Shown here: piece after piece, positions 17,411 to 25,534 of the stretch
How the letters are laid out: each line of letters opens with the position of its first letter
How positions within the stretch are numbered: position 1 is the first letter of the stretch
Origin: Bacteroidota bacterium
GTDB lineage: Bacteria > Bacteroidota > Ignavibacteria > Palsa-1295
Assembly: GCA_030706745.1 (NCBI GenBank)
Contig: JAUZNX010000005.1
Span: 161,783-225,782 of the forward strand
DNA length: 64,000 bases
Direction of reading: 5' to 3'
Made by a program: the position numbers and the translations under genes
The notes under the pieces: generated by a model
What the model was told of the DNA's origin: nothing
The model's input: the letters and a program-made list of their open reading frames with translations, nothing else
The model's database searches: none

Positions 17411-18693
17411 CAGAGAAGCACAACAGTGGAGATGATGAGCGTCCAGCATTTTGTTCGTTCTGCGGACGTTCGTCCTCGGAGGTACTAACGCTCATAAGCG
17501 CGCCATTCGAAGGTGCATTTATTTGTGACATCTGCACCTCGAACCACGTCGAGCTGCTGCGCGCGCATCTGCCGCAATACACGAAGAAGAAGGCATCGCG
17601 CAAGATGCAGCTCGCGACATTCACTCCGCGATCGATCGAAAAAGCTCTTTCGGAATTTGTCATCGAGCAGGACCGTGCGAAGCGGACCCTGGCCGTCGCT
17701 GTATACAACCACTATAAGCGGATCGAATCCGAGACTCTGATCGGCGTCGAGGGATTTGAAGATACCGAGATCGAAAAGTCGAACATCTTGCTGCTCGGTC
17801 CGACCGGCACCGGCAAGACGCTGCTCGCACAAACGCTTGCGCGCATTCTGGACGTGCCGTTCGCCATTGCGGATGCGACGACGCTGACCGAAGCAGGATA
17901 CGTCGGTGATGATGTCGAATCCATTTTGAGCGCGCTCCTGCAGGCAGCGGATTTCGATCAGGCGAAGGCCGAGCGCGGCATTGTTTATTTGGATGAAGTG
18001 GATAAGATTGCGCGCAAGCAAGACTCGGCATCCATCACGCGCGATGTCTCCGGCGAAGGCGTGCAGCAAGGATTGCTGAAGCTGCTCGAAGGGACAATCG
18101 CCGGCGTGCCGCCCAAGGGTGGGCGCAAACATCCCGAGCAGCCGCTCGTGCATATCAATACCAAGCACATTCTCTTTATCTGTGGTGGCGCGTTCGATGG
18201 ATTGGAGAAGATCATTCTCCGGCGCATACACAAGTATCCAATTGGGTTCGGCGCGAAGATCCCGTCGCGCATCGACGAGAAGGCTGTCGATCTCCTGCAG
18301 TTCGTCCAGTCTGAGGACTTGCTCAAGTTTGGCTTTATTCCGGAGCTGATCGGACGCTTGCCAGTACTCGCACCGCTGAATGGTCTCTCGCGCGATGCCA
18401 TGTTCCGCGTGCTCACCGAGCCGCGCAATGCGCTCGTCAAGCAATACCGCAAGCTCTTCGCGATGGAAGGCGTCGAGCTCGAGTTCGATCGTCCGGCGCT
18501 GGAGGCGATCATCGACCGCGCCATGGAGCGCGGTAGCGGCGCGCGCTCCTTGCGCTCCATCATGGAGGCTTGCCTCATGGATATCATGTTCCACTTGCCC
18601 GAGAACGATCGCGTCGAGAAGGTCGTGATCACTCGCGAGACCGTCGAGGGCGGCGCAGCACTCTATATCAACGCGGAGCGCAAGGCGGCGTAG
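17407..18693 (+). CDS. clpX: ATP-dependent protease ATP-binding subunit ClpX
   Basis: An AAA+ unfoldase that delivers substrates to ClpP. The 428-residue product has the N-terminal zinc domain with C16, C19, C40 and C43, Walker A GPTGTGKT (131-138), Walker B IVYLDEVDK, the pore-loop region AGYVGDDVESIL, the ClpP-docking IGF in YPIGFGAKIPS, and sensor-2 GARSLRSIMEA. The start at 17407 is taken from the ATGA overlap with the peptidase stop; the open frame continues upstream but only in the overlap. No clpP is present in the window. Confidence 0.96.
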   Translation: MTEKHNSGDDERPAFCSFCGRSSSEVLTLISAPFEGAFICDICTSNHVELLRAHLPQYTKKKASRKMQLATFTPRSIEKALSEFVIEQDRAKRTLAVAVYNHYKRIESETLIGVEGFEDTEIEKSNILLLGPTGTGKTLLAQTLARILDVPFAIADATTLTEAGYVGDDVESILSALLQAADFDQAKAERGIVYLDEVDKIARKQDSASITRDVSGEGVQQGLLKLLEGTIAGVPPKGGRKHPEQPLVHINTKHILFICGGAFDGLEKIILRRIHKYPIGFGAKIPSRIDEKAVDLLQFVQSEDLLKFGFIPELIGRLPVLAPLNGLSRDAMFRVLTEPRNALVKQYRKLFAMEGVELEFDRPALEAIIDRAMERGSGARSLRSIMEACLMDIMFHLPENDRVEKVVITRETVEGGAALYINAERKAA

Positions 18694-18728
18694 AGTTCAA
18701 GTGAAAGTAAAGTAAGACCTCGCCGAAG

Positions 18729-19298
18729 ATGGTCCATTCTTCTAAGATTATGCAGGTCCTATCTTATTTGATAACGTCATGTCTCATTTTCTCGGCATGC
18801 AATGGAGTCAAAAATGCACGCGATTCGACTGAGAATCGCAACTTATTGGGCGATTCACCTCTCCATCTCGCCGTCAGCGATGGAAATCTAAGTGCAATCA
18901 AACATCTTGTTGAAAGTGGGGCGGACCCAAATTTGAAGGACAGCGTGGGCTTTACGCCGTTTTACGACGCTGTAATCTACTACGAAGGCAATTCAAACCG
19001 CCAACTTCAGGCGGCTGCTGATTTATCGCTTTGGCAAGATTCTTCTGGCAATGCTAGACATGCGAAGTTCATGGAGATTATTATCTATCTGCTGTATCAT
19101 GGAGCCTCACCGAACGTGCCGGATAAATGGGGCGGAACCCCGCATTTCGATGCTGCGAAGTTCTGCGATTCAGCGATGATCACTCTTTTGGTTAAGCATG
19201 GAGCAATCAAGAATGTGAAAAACATGAAAGCAGAAACCCCACTCGATGTTGCAAAATCTCATGGTTGCAGCGATGGCGTGAGGGCATTGCTCGAATAG
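18729..19298 (+). CDS. Ankyrin-repeat lipoprotein
   Basis: A 189-residue protein with a lipoprotein signal (hydrophobic core then CLIFSAC lipobox). Ankyrin repeats follow: GDSPLHLAVSDGNLSAIKHL with VESGADPNLKD, a GFTPFYDAV unit extended by an insertion, YHGASPNVPDKWGGTPHFDA and ETPLDVAKSHG. It is probably a periplasmic or surface protein-binding module. The start could also be the ATG at 18750 (MQVLSYLI), which gives a more usual signal peptide. The partner is unknown. Confidence 0.75.
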   Translation: MVHSSKIMQVLSYLITSCLIFSACNGVKNARDSTENRNLLGDSPLHLAVSDGNLSAIKHLVESGADPNLKDSVGFTPFYDAVIYYEGNSNRQLQAAADLSLWQDSSGNARHAKFMEIIIYLLYHGASPNVPDKWGGTPHFDAAKFCDSAMITLLVKHGAIKNVKNMKAETPLDVAKSHGCSDGVRALLE

Positions 19299-19427
19299 TC
19301 TTGCCAGTATTCGATCTCGAAGATGTAGGTGTGCTAAATCTTAATGCTGGTTGAAGTGCAGCGTAACTCTGATGTCCTATTTGTGTTATTTGGTAGGGTA
19401 ATGTCCACACGCACGGAGGATAGTCAC

Positions 19428-20183
19428 ATGATGCGAAGAGTTGCTTTGATATCCCTGTTGTTAACTGTCGCGAGTCCCGGACTTCGCGCTCAGTCTCAGA
19501 TCGGTTTTGAATTCGGTGTCGGTCGAGACACGCAAAGCGGTGAAGTGGATGCGGCATGCGGCTGTTCCTTCGCGGATGGTAGCGGTACTGGCTTTAGGGG
19601 AGCGGTTTCATACGAAGCGCCGCTCTTCTTTGGGATCAGAGGTGGTGTCAAGAGTGGACTCGAATTCAAAAGGACACACGGCTCCATCGCAATCACCGAA
19701 CCAGCTATCATCCAGGCGTCTGGGAGCGGGACGGATACTGTGATGCAAATGCCGATTAATCGGGTACTCGATGTGTCGATTACTTACATCACCTTCATGC
19801 CATACCTGAGCTACTTCATTCCGGGTATCCCGTTATTCCTGCAACTTGGGACCACTGTGTCCGACCTTCAGTCGAGTACGTTCAAAGAAACGCGGCAGTT
19901 GGCTACAACATCTCTTACCGTGAACGGTCACACAATTCCCGACATGAGGTTTCAAAACGGGGCGACCACCGAGACGCTCAGTGATGGTCCAATCCAAGAT
20001 GCGAACAAGTTACGCGTCGCCGCGCAGATGTCAATCGGTTATTATGTGGTGGATGTTTTTGGATTTGGAGTTGCGCCGATGGTGACCTACGATCTCCCGC
20101 TCTCAACCGTCCGCGATGTCACTGCGACGAACTGGAAAATTTCCTCGATCTACGGCACGGTCATGCTGAAATTTGGTTTGTAA
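19428..20183 (+). CDS. Outer-membrane beta-barrel paralog 1
   Basis: A protein of about 251 residues with a signal peptide (MMRRVALISLLLTVASPG, cleavage near LRAQ) and alternating amphipathic strands ending in a C-terminal KFGL, typical of outer-membrane barrels. It starts QIGFEFGVGRDTQSG and has a short cysteine motif, CGCSFADGSGTGF, in the first loop. The ATG at 19428 is fixed by a GGAGGA ribosome site seven bases upstream. The next two genes are clear paralogs in tandem. The function is unknown. Confidence 0.75.
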   Translation: MMRRVALISLLLTVASPGLRAQSQIGFEFGVGRDTQSGEVDAACGCSFADGSGTGFRGAVSYEAPLFFGIRGGVKSGLEFKRTHGSIAITEPAIIQASGSGTDTVMQMPINRVLDVSITYITFMPYLSYFIPGIPLFLQLGTTVSDLQSSTFKETRQLATTSLTVNGHTIPDMRFQNGATTETLSDGPIQDANKLRVAAQMSIGYYVVDVFGFGVAPMVTYDLPLSTVRDVTATNWKISSIYGTVMLKFGL

Positions 20184-20214
20184 TGTCGATTGGTCATCAC
20201 TAACATCGAGCATT

Positions 20215-20958
20215 ATGACGCTTCGATTCTGCTTCGCAGCTATTTCTGTTCTGATTTTCCAGCCAATGAACGTTCTCGCTCAGAACCAGATCGGACTCGA
20301 GTTCGGTATCGGCCGACACATGCAGTCCGGCGCTATCAAGGATTCTTGTGGCTGCATTCCAGGCAACGGAACCGGTACCGGCTTTACGGGTGCACTCTTC
20401 TTTGAGATGCCAATGTTTTCGGGGGTGCGAGCGGGCATGAAGGCTCGGCTGGATTATAAGAAGACGAGCAGCTCAGGCATCTTTCAGGATTCTGTCGTTT
20501 TCCAATCGCCAGACAACGCGGGCCGGATTCCGATTGAGCACACGCTCGACGTCTCGGCAGGCTATCTGACGCTCTCGCCGTACCTTGGCTACAAGCTTCC
20601 GGGACTAGGTCTCTTCTTTCAGCTCGGCGCAAGCGTGTCCGATTTGGTTTCGAGCGAGTTGACGGAGACGCGGGCGATCACAACATCAACGGTGACGATG
20701 AACGGGACAACCTACAACAACATCTCGCTCCCCGATGGATCACGAAAAGAGACCACAGCCAATGGCGACATTGCAGATGCAAGCCAGTTGCGCGTAGCTG
20801 CGTTCATTTCGGCAGGATATGAGATTCCAATCAGCCGATCAATTCTTGCGCCGATGATCACGTATGATGCTCCGCTTACGAATGTCCGATCTTTGAACGC
20901 GAGTGGGTGGAAGATTTCTTCGGTCTATGGCACAATCGCGCTGAAATTTGGTTTGTAG
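20215..20958 (+). CDS. Outer-membrane beta-barrel paralog 2
   Basis: About 247 residues; signal peptide to NVLAQ, then QIGLEFGIGRHMQSG and the loop motif CGCIPGNGTGTGF, matching the preceding gene nearly block for block (YLTLSPYLGY, LFFQLGASVSDL, SSVYGTIALKFGL). The ATG at 20215 is preferred over the upstream in-frame start at 20173, which overlaps paralog 1. Identity with paralog 1 is high in the strands and low in the loops, consistent with an old tandem duplication. Confidence 0.75.
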   Translation: MTLRFCFAAISVLIFQPMNVLAQNQIGLEFGIGRHMQSGAIKDSCGCIPGNGTGTGFTGALFFEMPMFSGVRAGMKARLDYKKTSSSGIFQDSVVFQSPDNAGRIPIEHTLDVSAGYLTLSPYLGYKLPGLGLFFQLGASVSDLVSSELTETRAITTSTVTMNGTTYNNISLPDGSRKETTANGDIADASQLRVAAFISAGYEIPISRSILAPMITYDAPLTNVRSLNASGWKISSVYGTIALKFGL

Positions 20959-20991
20959 GAGCGCTCTTCCACTCACAAGTCTCGTCGGTTT

Positions 20992-21660
20992 ATGATATTT
21001 AGACATTATGCGGTGATTGCGGTACTCCTCGTCATTGCTCCATACGCTTCTCGTGCCCAGTGGGGCGTCGAAGCCGGTGTCGGCTATGATATTCAGGGCG
21101 GTACGTTCACCGCTCCATGCGCGTGTCCTTATTCCGATGGTTCCGGTTACGCCGTGCGGGGTGCTGTTTCGTATGATGTGATTTCGCTATTCGGACTTTC
21201 GATCGGCGTCATGCCTGGTGTCGATTATAAGCAATTTGAATCCGCTCATACCTGGACGAATCCGAATGATCCGTCATTTTCCATTCGCGACAGCGCGAAT
21301 ATCAGTCAGACTTACATTACGTTCGAGCCGTATGTGAGGTATACAATCCCCGTTGTCGGGGTGTTTGTTCAGGCTGCTCCTTCTGCAGCCTATATGGTTT
21401 CGAGCCATTTTTATCAACGGAAGTACAACGCTACTATTGATTCAGTCTGGCAAAATGGTCCTTTAGAGAATTCCGCGAACATGAGATACTCGGCTCATAT
21501 TTCGGCGGGATATGACTTTGCATTGCTTGGACTGCAGGTTGCACCGAGTATCACGGCCGATCTCCCGCTTTCGCAGATCTACTCCGTGGATGCCAAAAAC
21601 GTGGCGAGTTCATATTGGGGCATTACCACAATCTATGGTTCACTGGCAGTGCGGTTTTGA
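20992..21660 (+). CDS. Outer-membrane beta-barrel paralog 3
   Basis: 222 residues with signal peptide (IRHYAVIAV-like core, cleavage near SRAQ). It is more divergent but keeps the plan of paralogs 1 and 2: WGVEAGVGYDIQGG, loop motif CACPYSDGSG, ISQTYITFEPYVRY, and a closing YGSLAVRF ending in aromatic Phe, the usual barrel C-terminal signature. A fourth related barrel forms the N-terminal domain of the protein at 30854-32881. Confidence 0.7.
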   Translation: MIFRHYAVIAVLLVIAPYASRAQWGVEAGVGYDIQGGTFTAPCACPYSDGSGYAVRGAVSYDVISLFGLSIGVMPGVDYKQFESAHTWTNPNDPSFSIRDSANISQTYITFEPYVRYTIPVVGVFVQAAPSAAYMVSSHFYQRKYNATIDSVWQNGPLENSANMRYSAHISAGYDFALLGLQVAPSITADLPLSQIYSVDAKNVASSYWGITTIYGSLAVRF

Positions 21661-21688
21661 TGGACGGGCCACTAAAATCATTCGTTTG

Positions 21689-21720
21689 TTTGTGTTGTGC
21701 CGGAACACGTGTTATATTTG
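21689..21720 (+). promoter_or_regulatory. Bacteroidetes-type promoter (TTTG - 20 bp - TATATTTG)
   Basis: TTTG at 21689-21692 and TATATTTG at 21713-21720 match the -33/-7 consensus TTTG / TAnnTTTG with 20 bases between. Transcription would begin near 21725, about 60 bases before the PEGA lipoprotein start. Confidence 0.65.
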
Positions 21721-21783
21721 TGTTTCCCAGTTCGAGGGTCTCCAATCCCTATTGTTCTTTCAACCCTGTTAAACCGAATATCG

Positions 21784-22254
21784 ATGAAAATCAAATTGTC
21801 CGTCTTAGTCTTGATGTCGGCACTCGCTTTCAACTCGTGCTCGACGATTGTCAATGGGAGCAAGCAAGAGGTAAATGTTCGCGCGACGCCTGAGCAAGCC
21901 AAAATCTATATTGATGGTGAACTTGCCGGCACAGGTTCGGCCACGACAAAACTTACGCGCGGCAAGGAACATGTCATTGAAGTCAAGCTCGATAACTATC
22001 GTACGGCGAAGGTGACTACCGATAAGAGTATCACCGGGTGGTTCTGGGGCAACTTGATTTGCGGCGGGATTCCGGGTGGTGCCGTTGATTTAATCACGGG
22101 CTCTGCGTACGATGTCGATCCCGACCACATTAACGTAACGCTCGAGCGTGGAACGGGAATGCTGGAAGTGCCGGTCAACGAGAATTTCGGTCACCTGACG
22201 GTGAATTCTCCAGAGGGTGAGCGCCTCGCGTCGATCGACATCAACTGGCAGTAA
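21784..22254 (+). CDS. PEGA-domain lipoprotein
   Basis: A 156-residue lipoprotein (MKIKLSVLVLMSALAF, lipobox FNSC). CSTIVNGSKQEVNVRA and PEQAKIYIDGELAGTGSATT are the usual start of this family, and ITGWFWGNLICGGIPGGAVD is its characteristic membrane-associated segment. The C-terminal 35 residues add ERGTGMLEVPVNENF. A match to the TAnnTTTG promoter lies upstream and an intrinsic terminator follows. Proteins of this type are usually outer-membrane lipoproteins of unknown role. Confidence 0.8.
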   Translation: MKIKLSVLVLMSALAFNSCSTIVNGSKQEVNVRATPEQAKIYIDGELAGTGSATTKLTRGKEHVIEVKLDNYRTAKVTTDKSITGWFWGNLICGGIPGGAVDLITGSAYDVDPDHINVTLERGTGMLEVPVNENFGHLTVNSPEGERLASIDINWQ

Positions 22255-22272
22255 GCATTTTCCAATTCCAGG

Positions 22273-22310
22273 AAATCCGCTCTCCACGGAAAGGGAGATG
22301 CGGATTTTTT
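22273..22310 (+). terminator. Intrinsic terminator after the PEGA lipoprotein gene
   Basis: AAATCCGC pairs with GCGGATTT, extended by TCTCC/GGGAGA with a bulge, and is followed by a T6 run. It argues that the YidD-domain gene has its own promoter. Confidence 0.75.
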
Positions 22311-22345
22311 GGTTGTTACACGTACTTATCGCCCGTCGACTGCTA

Positions 22346-23548
22346 ATGTTCAATCCGAATCCCAAGCCCGGCTTGCGCCCGGTCTTCTTCATTCTAATTC
22401 TTCTTGCCTCGGGTGCTGCGAGAGGACAGAATCAGAACCGGAGTGATCAATCCTATCTTTCCTCGACGGCCGAACTGGCGCTTGACTTTTACCAGCACGT
22501 TCTCTCGCCGATCCGTCAACCCACGAGTAAATGTCAGTTCGAGCCAAGTTGCTCGCAATTTGCCAGGGAAGCAGTGGCGCAATACGGACCATTCGTCGGG
22601 ACGATGCTCGCGGCCGACCGCCTAATGCGCTGTGGCACCCATGCCAGCCGAAGTGATTATCCTTATGATGGTCAGCTCTTCTACGATCCGCCGGAAAAGA
22701 ATTACGTCTTTGGTCAGGGTGGAATGTGGAAACTCGGACTCAATGCGCACAACCGGTCCATTCCGCGATTGACCGATACTGCAGTGCTAATACCTCTTCG
22801 ATTTGCTTATTCCTTATACTTCGAGCAAGAGTTTGATTTCTCGATCATCGAACTCAAGCGATTGCAGTCAAACTCCGAAAATAGTACACTCTCGAACTAT
22901 GCGAATGCCCTGGTTGCAATCGATTATTTGCGACAACAATCTCTCAAGAAAGCTCGAGCGGCTATCGATCAGGTAATTCCCAACACCCTTGATTCCGTCC
23001 GACAGCGCAATGCGTTCCTTGTGGATTATCTCATTGCAGATGCAGAAGATCTCGACGCCTGGAATGCCGGCCGTTGTCGAGATGCTTCACACAAATCTCA
23101 GATGTATTCGAACCTTGCGGCGTATGCGTTGACAAAAGAGGAGCAGTATGATAGTGCTGCTGCAGCTGTTCCGTCTTCGACCGATTATGTTATGAGCGTT
23201 CGGAACAGCGGCCATAAATCGCCAACGCTGGCTGGTATTATGGGGGCTGTTCTGCCAGGATCGGGATACGTCTATGCGGGACGATTCGGCGAAGGCATTT
23301 CCGCACTGACCTTTAACGGTCTGCTCGGATGGGGAATTTACTCGCTGTTTAAAAACCATAATACTGGATCCGGTATTCTGGTGAGTTCGATCGCACTTCC
23401 ATTCTATTTGGGAAATATCGTCGGCTCATACAATGCGGCTGCTGCGGAAAATGCACGATCCCAAGCGATTGCGCTCGGCTCACTGCGCCATGCACTGCAA
23501 TTGGATTTTTACTTTTCCACCGATTTTCTCGATCGTTGCTGGAAATAA
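22346..23548 (+). CDS. Secreted YidD-domain protein with C-terminal membrane domain
   Basis: About 400 residues. The N-terminus (LRPVFFILILLASGAARGQ) looks like a signal peptide. A YidD-type domain covers about residues 44-96: LDFYQHVLSPI, then KCQFEPSCSQFAREAVAQYG and a later LMRC, preserving the family cysteines. A helical, TPR-like middle follows (Leu-, Asn- and Ala-rich). The C-terminal GIMGAVLPGSGYVYAGRFGE and the following hydrophobic segments resemble small-membrane domains found in Bacteroidetes proteins. YidD normally is a small cytoplasmic insertase partner, so a secreted fusion is unusual. The start at 22346 is chosen because the ATG at 22298 lies within the terminator stem. Confidence 0.7.
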   Translation: MFNPNPKPGLRPVFFILILLASGAARGQNQNRSDQSYLSSTAELALDFYQHVLSPIRQPTSKCQFEPSCSQFAREAVAQYGPFVGTMLAADRLMRCGTHASRSDYPYDGQLFYDPPEKNYVFGQGGMWKLGLNAHNRSIPRLTDTAVLIPLRFAYSLYFEQEFDFSIIELKRLQSNSENSTLSNYANALVAIDYLRQQSLKKARAAIDQVIPNTLDSVRQRNAFLVDYLIADAEDLDAWNAGRCRDASHKSQMYSNLAAYALTKEEQYDSAAAAVPSSTDYVMSVRNSGHKSPTLAGIMGAVLPGSGYVYAGRFGEGISALTFNGLLGWGIYSLFKNHNTGSGILVSSIALPFYLGNIVGSYNAAAAENARSQAIALGSLRHALQLDFYFSTDFLDRCWK

Positions 23549-23593
23549 CTCTGACGAAACCTCCAATGATGGAAACCTGTTAGGGCCGTGCAT

Positions 23594-23665
23594 TGCCTCG
23601 TGGCCTAATGGTATGGCGGCTGCCTCTGGAGCAGTAGATTCCAGGTTCGAGTCCTGGCGAGGCAG
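23594..23665 (+). tRNA. tRNA-Gln (anticodon CTG)
   Basis: A complete cloverleaf: acceptor TGCCTCG (23594-23600) pairs with CGAGGCA (23658-23664), D-arm GCC/GGC, anticodon stem GCTGC/GCAGT with loop CTCTGGA giving anticodon CTG, T-arm CCAGG/CCTGG around TTCGAGT, discriminator G. The weak first pair U1-A72 is a feature of tRNA-Gln. The CCA end is not encoded. Confidence 0.95.
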
Positions 23666-23670
23666 CATAA

Positions 23671-23709
23671 GCCGTTAGGTGCCAAGCACTTAGCGGCTTT
23701 TCTGTTTTT
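23671..23709 (+). terminator. Intrinsic terminator of tRNA-Gln
   Basis: GCCGTTAGGTGC pairs with GCACTTAGCGGC (two G-U pairs) around a CAA loop, followed by TTTTCTGTTTTT. Confidence 0.85.
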
Positions 23710-23886
23710 GTCAAGTCCCAGGTATGCCTTTCGATTCACTATTGTAGACTGTCCTTACTCTGAACGGGAGAAATCCCACGGACTCCTTGGTTGATGATTC
23801 TCGAAATGCCTGAGACATTTCTACTGCAGTTGTGTCTTTGTAATAGCCGCGACGAGCGGAACACTGTTGCTTGAATCCCATAGATC

Positions 23887-24453
23887 GTGAAACGCTCATC
23901 CCAAAGGACCGATCAGGAATTGGCAAACGACCTTCGAGGCTCCCGCCGCGAAGCCGAGGCAGCCTTTAGTGAATTGTATGGCCGGTATGCTCAGCGTACG
24001 TATGCGTTGTTGCTCCGGATGACTGGTGATACTGCGGCAAGCCAGGACCTGCTACAGGAGGTGTTCCTAAAATTTTATTCGGCTGCCAGCCAGGACTTGC
24101 TCGTTACGAATCCCGGTGGGTTCATTCTTCGGGTCGCGCGGAACCTCTGCCTGAATTGGAAACGGGATACAAAAGCGCCGCTCTCGCTCGACGATCTCGA
24201 ACTCGCGGCAGCGACCGATGAACGGCTTGAACGGGATGATCTGCTTCATATTCTTAACCTCGCACTCGAACTCCTCGAATTCGAATATCGCGAGGCATTC
24301 GTTCTAAAATTCTATCAAGGGTATTCCTATGAAGAGATGTCCACATTGACCGGCGAAAGTATCGACGCTCTCCGCAATCGGGTCTGGCGCGCGAAGGAAC
24401 AAGTCCGCCACGTACTTCGGCCCTATATTCACGATCTCGTCAAGCATTCTTAA
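23887..24453 (+). CDS. ECF RNA polymerase sigma factor
   Basis: A 188-residue sigma-70 family ECF factor. Region 2 spans FSELYGRYAQRTYALLLRMT and QDLLQEVFLKFYSAA, with GGFILRVARNLCLNWKRD binding the -10 element. Region 4 is LELLEFEYREAFVLKFYQG, YSYEEMSTLTGESIDALRNR and VWRAKEQVR. It starts with GTG at 23887. It is the first gene of a run with an anti-sigma-like sensor (4 bases downstream) and a giant surface protein overlapping that gene. It therefore probably controls this surface locus and itself. Confidence 0.92.
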   Translation: MKRSSQRTDQELANDLRGSRREAEAAFSELYGRYAQRTYALLLRMTGDTAASQDLLQEVFLKFYSAASQDLLVTNPGGFILRVARNLCLNWKRDTKAPLSLDDLELAAATDERLERDDLLHILNLALELLEFEYREAFVLKFYQGYSYEEMSTLTGESIDALRNRVWRAKEQVRHVLRPYIHDLVKHS

Positions 24454-24457
24454 GCGC

Positions 24458-25534
24458 ATGAACTATCCAGAAATCATCCACCATTATCTTGCCGGTGACG
24501 CGACCCACGATCAGGAAGAGCAGCTCTTCACAGGTCTGGCCGACCATCCCGAGTGGCGTGAGGAGCTTCAACTGCAACTCAAGATCCACGAGGCAGCGCA
24601 GCGCGACCTTCCATCCTTGACTGTGCCCCCTGCGGCGCGCTCAGCTATTTTTTCGCGCCTGGGATTTAATCAAACATCTGGCATAATGCACCTCGGGGCT
24701 ATGCGCCTATTTGGTCTCCCGCTTCCTGCCATGGCTGGTGTTGGACTTCTCGTGCTCGGCGCCGGCGCGTATCTGGCGTTTACGAGCATAGCCTTCAAAT
24801 CGGAAGGCCAACCTGCCCAATCGATTCCATCGCCCATGCAGTCGGTAACGCCTGCGCAAGCAATGCAACCGTCACCTCCCATAGAGAACGGTTCACAGTC
24901 GCAGGTACAGGGGGCGAGCAAAACATCTGCAATCGCTGCCGAACCGCGATCGACAAGCAATGCAAAGGTGCAGGAGGATCCCTCTCTCGGGCGACTTGCT
25001 CCTCGTGGGCCAGAGATACCGAACGAGCCGGTCACATCCTACGTAGACCCGGGTAAGTTCTCTTCCGTCTCATATCTGACTCCGGAGAAGATCATCGGCG
25101 TCGCCGATGCCGGGAAGATTTTTTGTTCCGAAAACGGAGGAAAGACCTGGGTGCTTCAGACAAGCATGACGCAAGCCGATTTGAGCGGCGTGCATTTCAT
25201 TGACCTTGCTGCCGGGGTTGCAGTTGGTGCCCACGGGACGATTTTGCTGACATCTGATGAGGGACGAGAATGGAAGACAATTCCGAGCATGACGACCGCT
25301 AATCTGGCGACGGTCCGCTATGTCACTCGCGACACACTCTATGCCTGCGGCGAGAAGGGCACACTCCTGCGGAGTACCAATGGAGGCGCTGCCTGGACAT
25401 TGCTCAAGACTGGAACGACAGCAAATCTCTTTCGAATGCGGTTCGAAAATGGCTCTATTGGCGAAGTCCACGGAGAAGGTGGCATATCCCTCATGACTCA
25501 AGATGCCGGCGCAACCTGGAAGCTGATCAAATGA
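24458..25534 (+). CDS. Transmembrane anti-sigma factor with extracytoplasmic Asp-box (YCF48/BNR-like) sensor
   Basis: 358 residues in three parts. The cytoplasmic part (1-80) resembles anti-sigma domains: HHYLAGDATHDQEEQLF and a following helical stretch. A single transmembrane helix lies at about 84-110, followed by a Ser/Pro/Gln-rich linker to about 190. The C-terminal half is a beta-propeller with repeated Asp-box motifs: ENGGKTWVL, DEGREWKTI, NGGAAWTLL and DAGATWKLI. Inference: the propeller senses an external ligand or surface protein and passes the signal to the upstream sigma factor. Its TGA overlaps the next gene by ATGA. Confidence 0.75.
   Translation: MNYPEIIHHYLAGDATHDQEEQLFTGLADHPEWREELQLQLKIHEAAQRDLPSLTVPPAARSAIFSRLGFNQTSGIMHLGAMRLFGLPLPAMAGVGLLVLGAGAYLAFTSIAFKSEGQPAQSIPSPMQSVTPAQAMQPSPPIENGSQSQVQGASKTSAIAAEPRSTSNAKVQEDPSLGRLAPRGPEIPNEPVTSYVDPGKFSSVSYLTPEKIIGVADAGKIFCSENGGKTWVLQTSMTQADLSGVHFIDLAAGVAVGAHGTILLTSDEGREWKTIPSMTTANLATVRYVTRDTLYACGEKGTLLRSTNGGAAWTLLKTGTTANLFRMRFENGSIGEVHGEGGISLMTQDAGATWKLIK

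Noticed and set aside
23711..23926. Minus-strand open frame of 71 codons between tRNA and sigma factor
   Set aside because: No ribosome site, low conservation potential, and it overlaps the start of the sigma factor gene.
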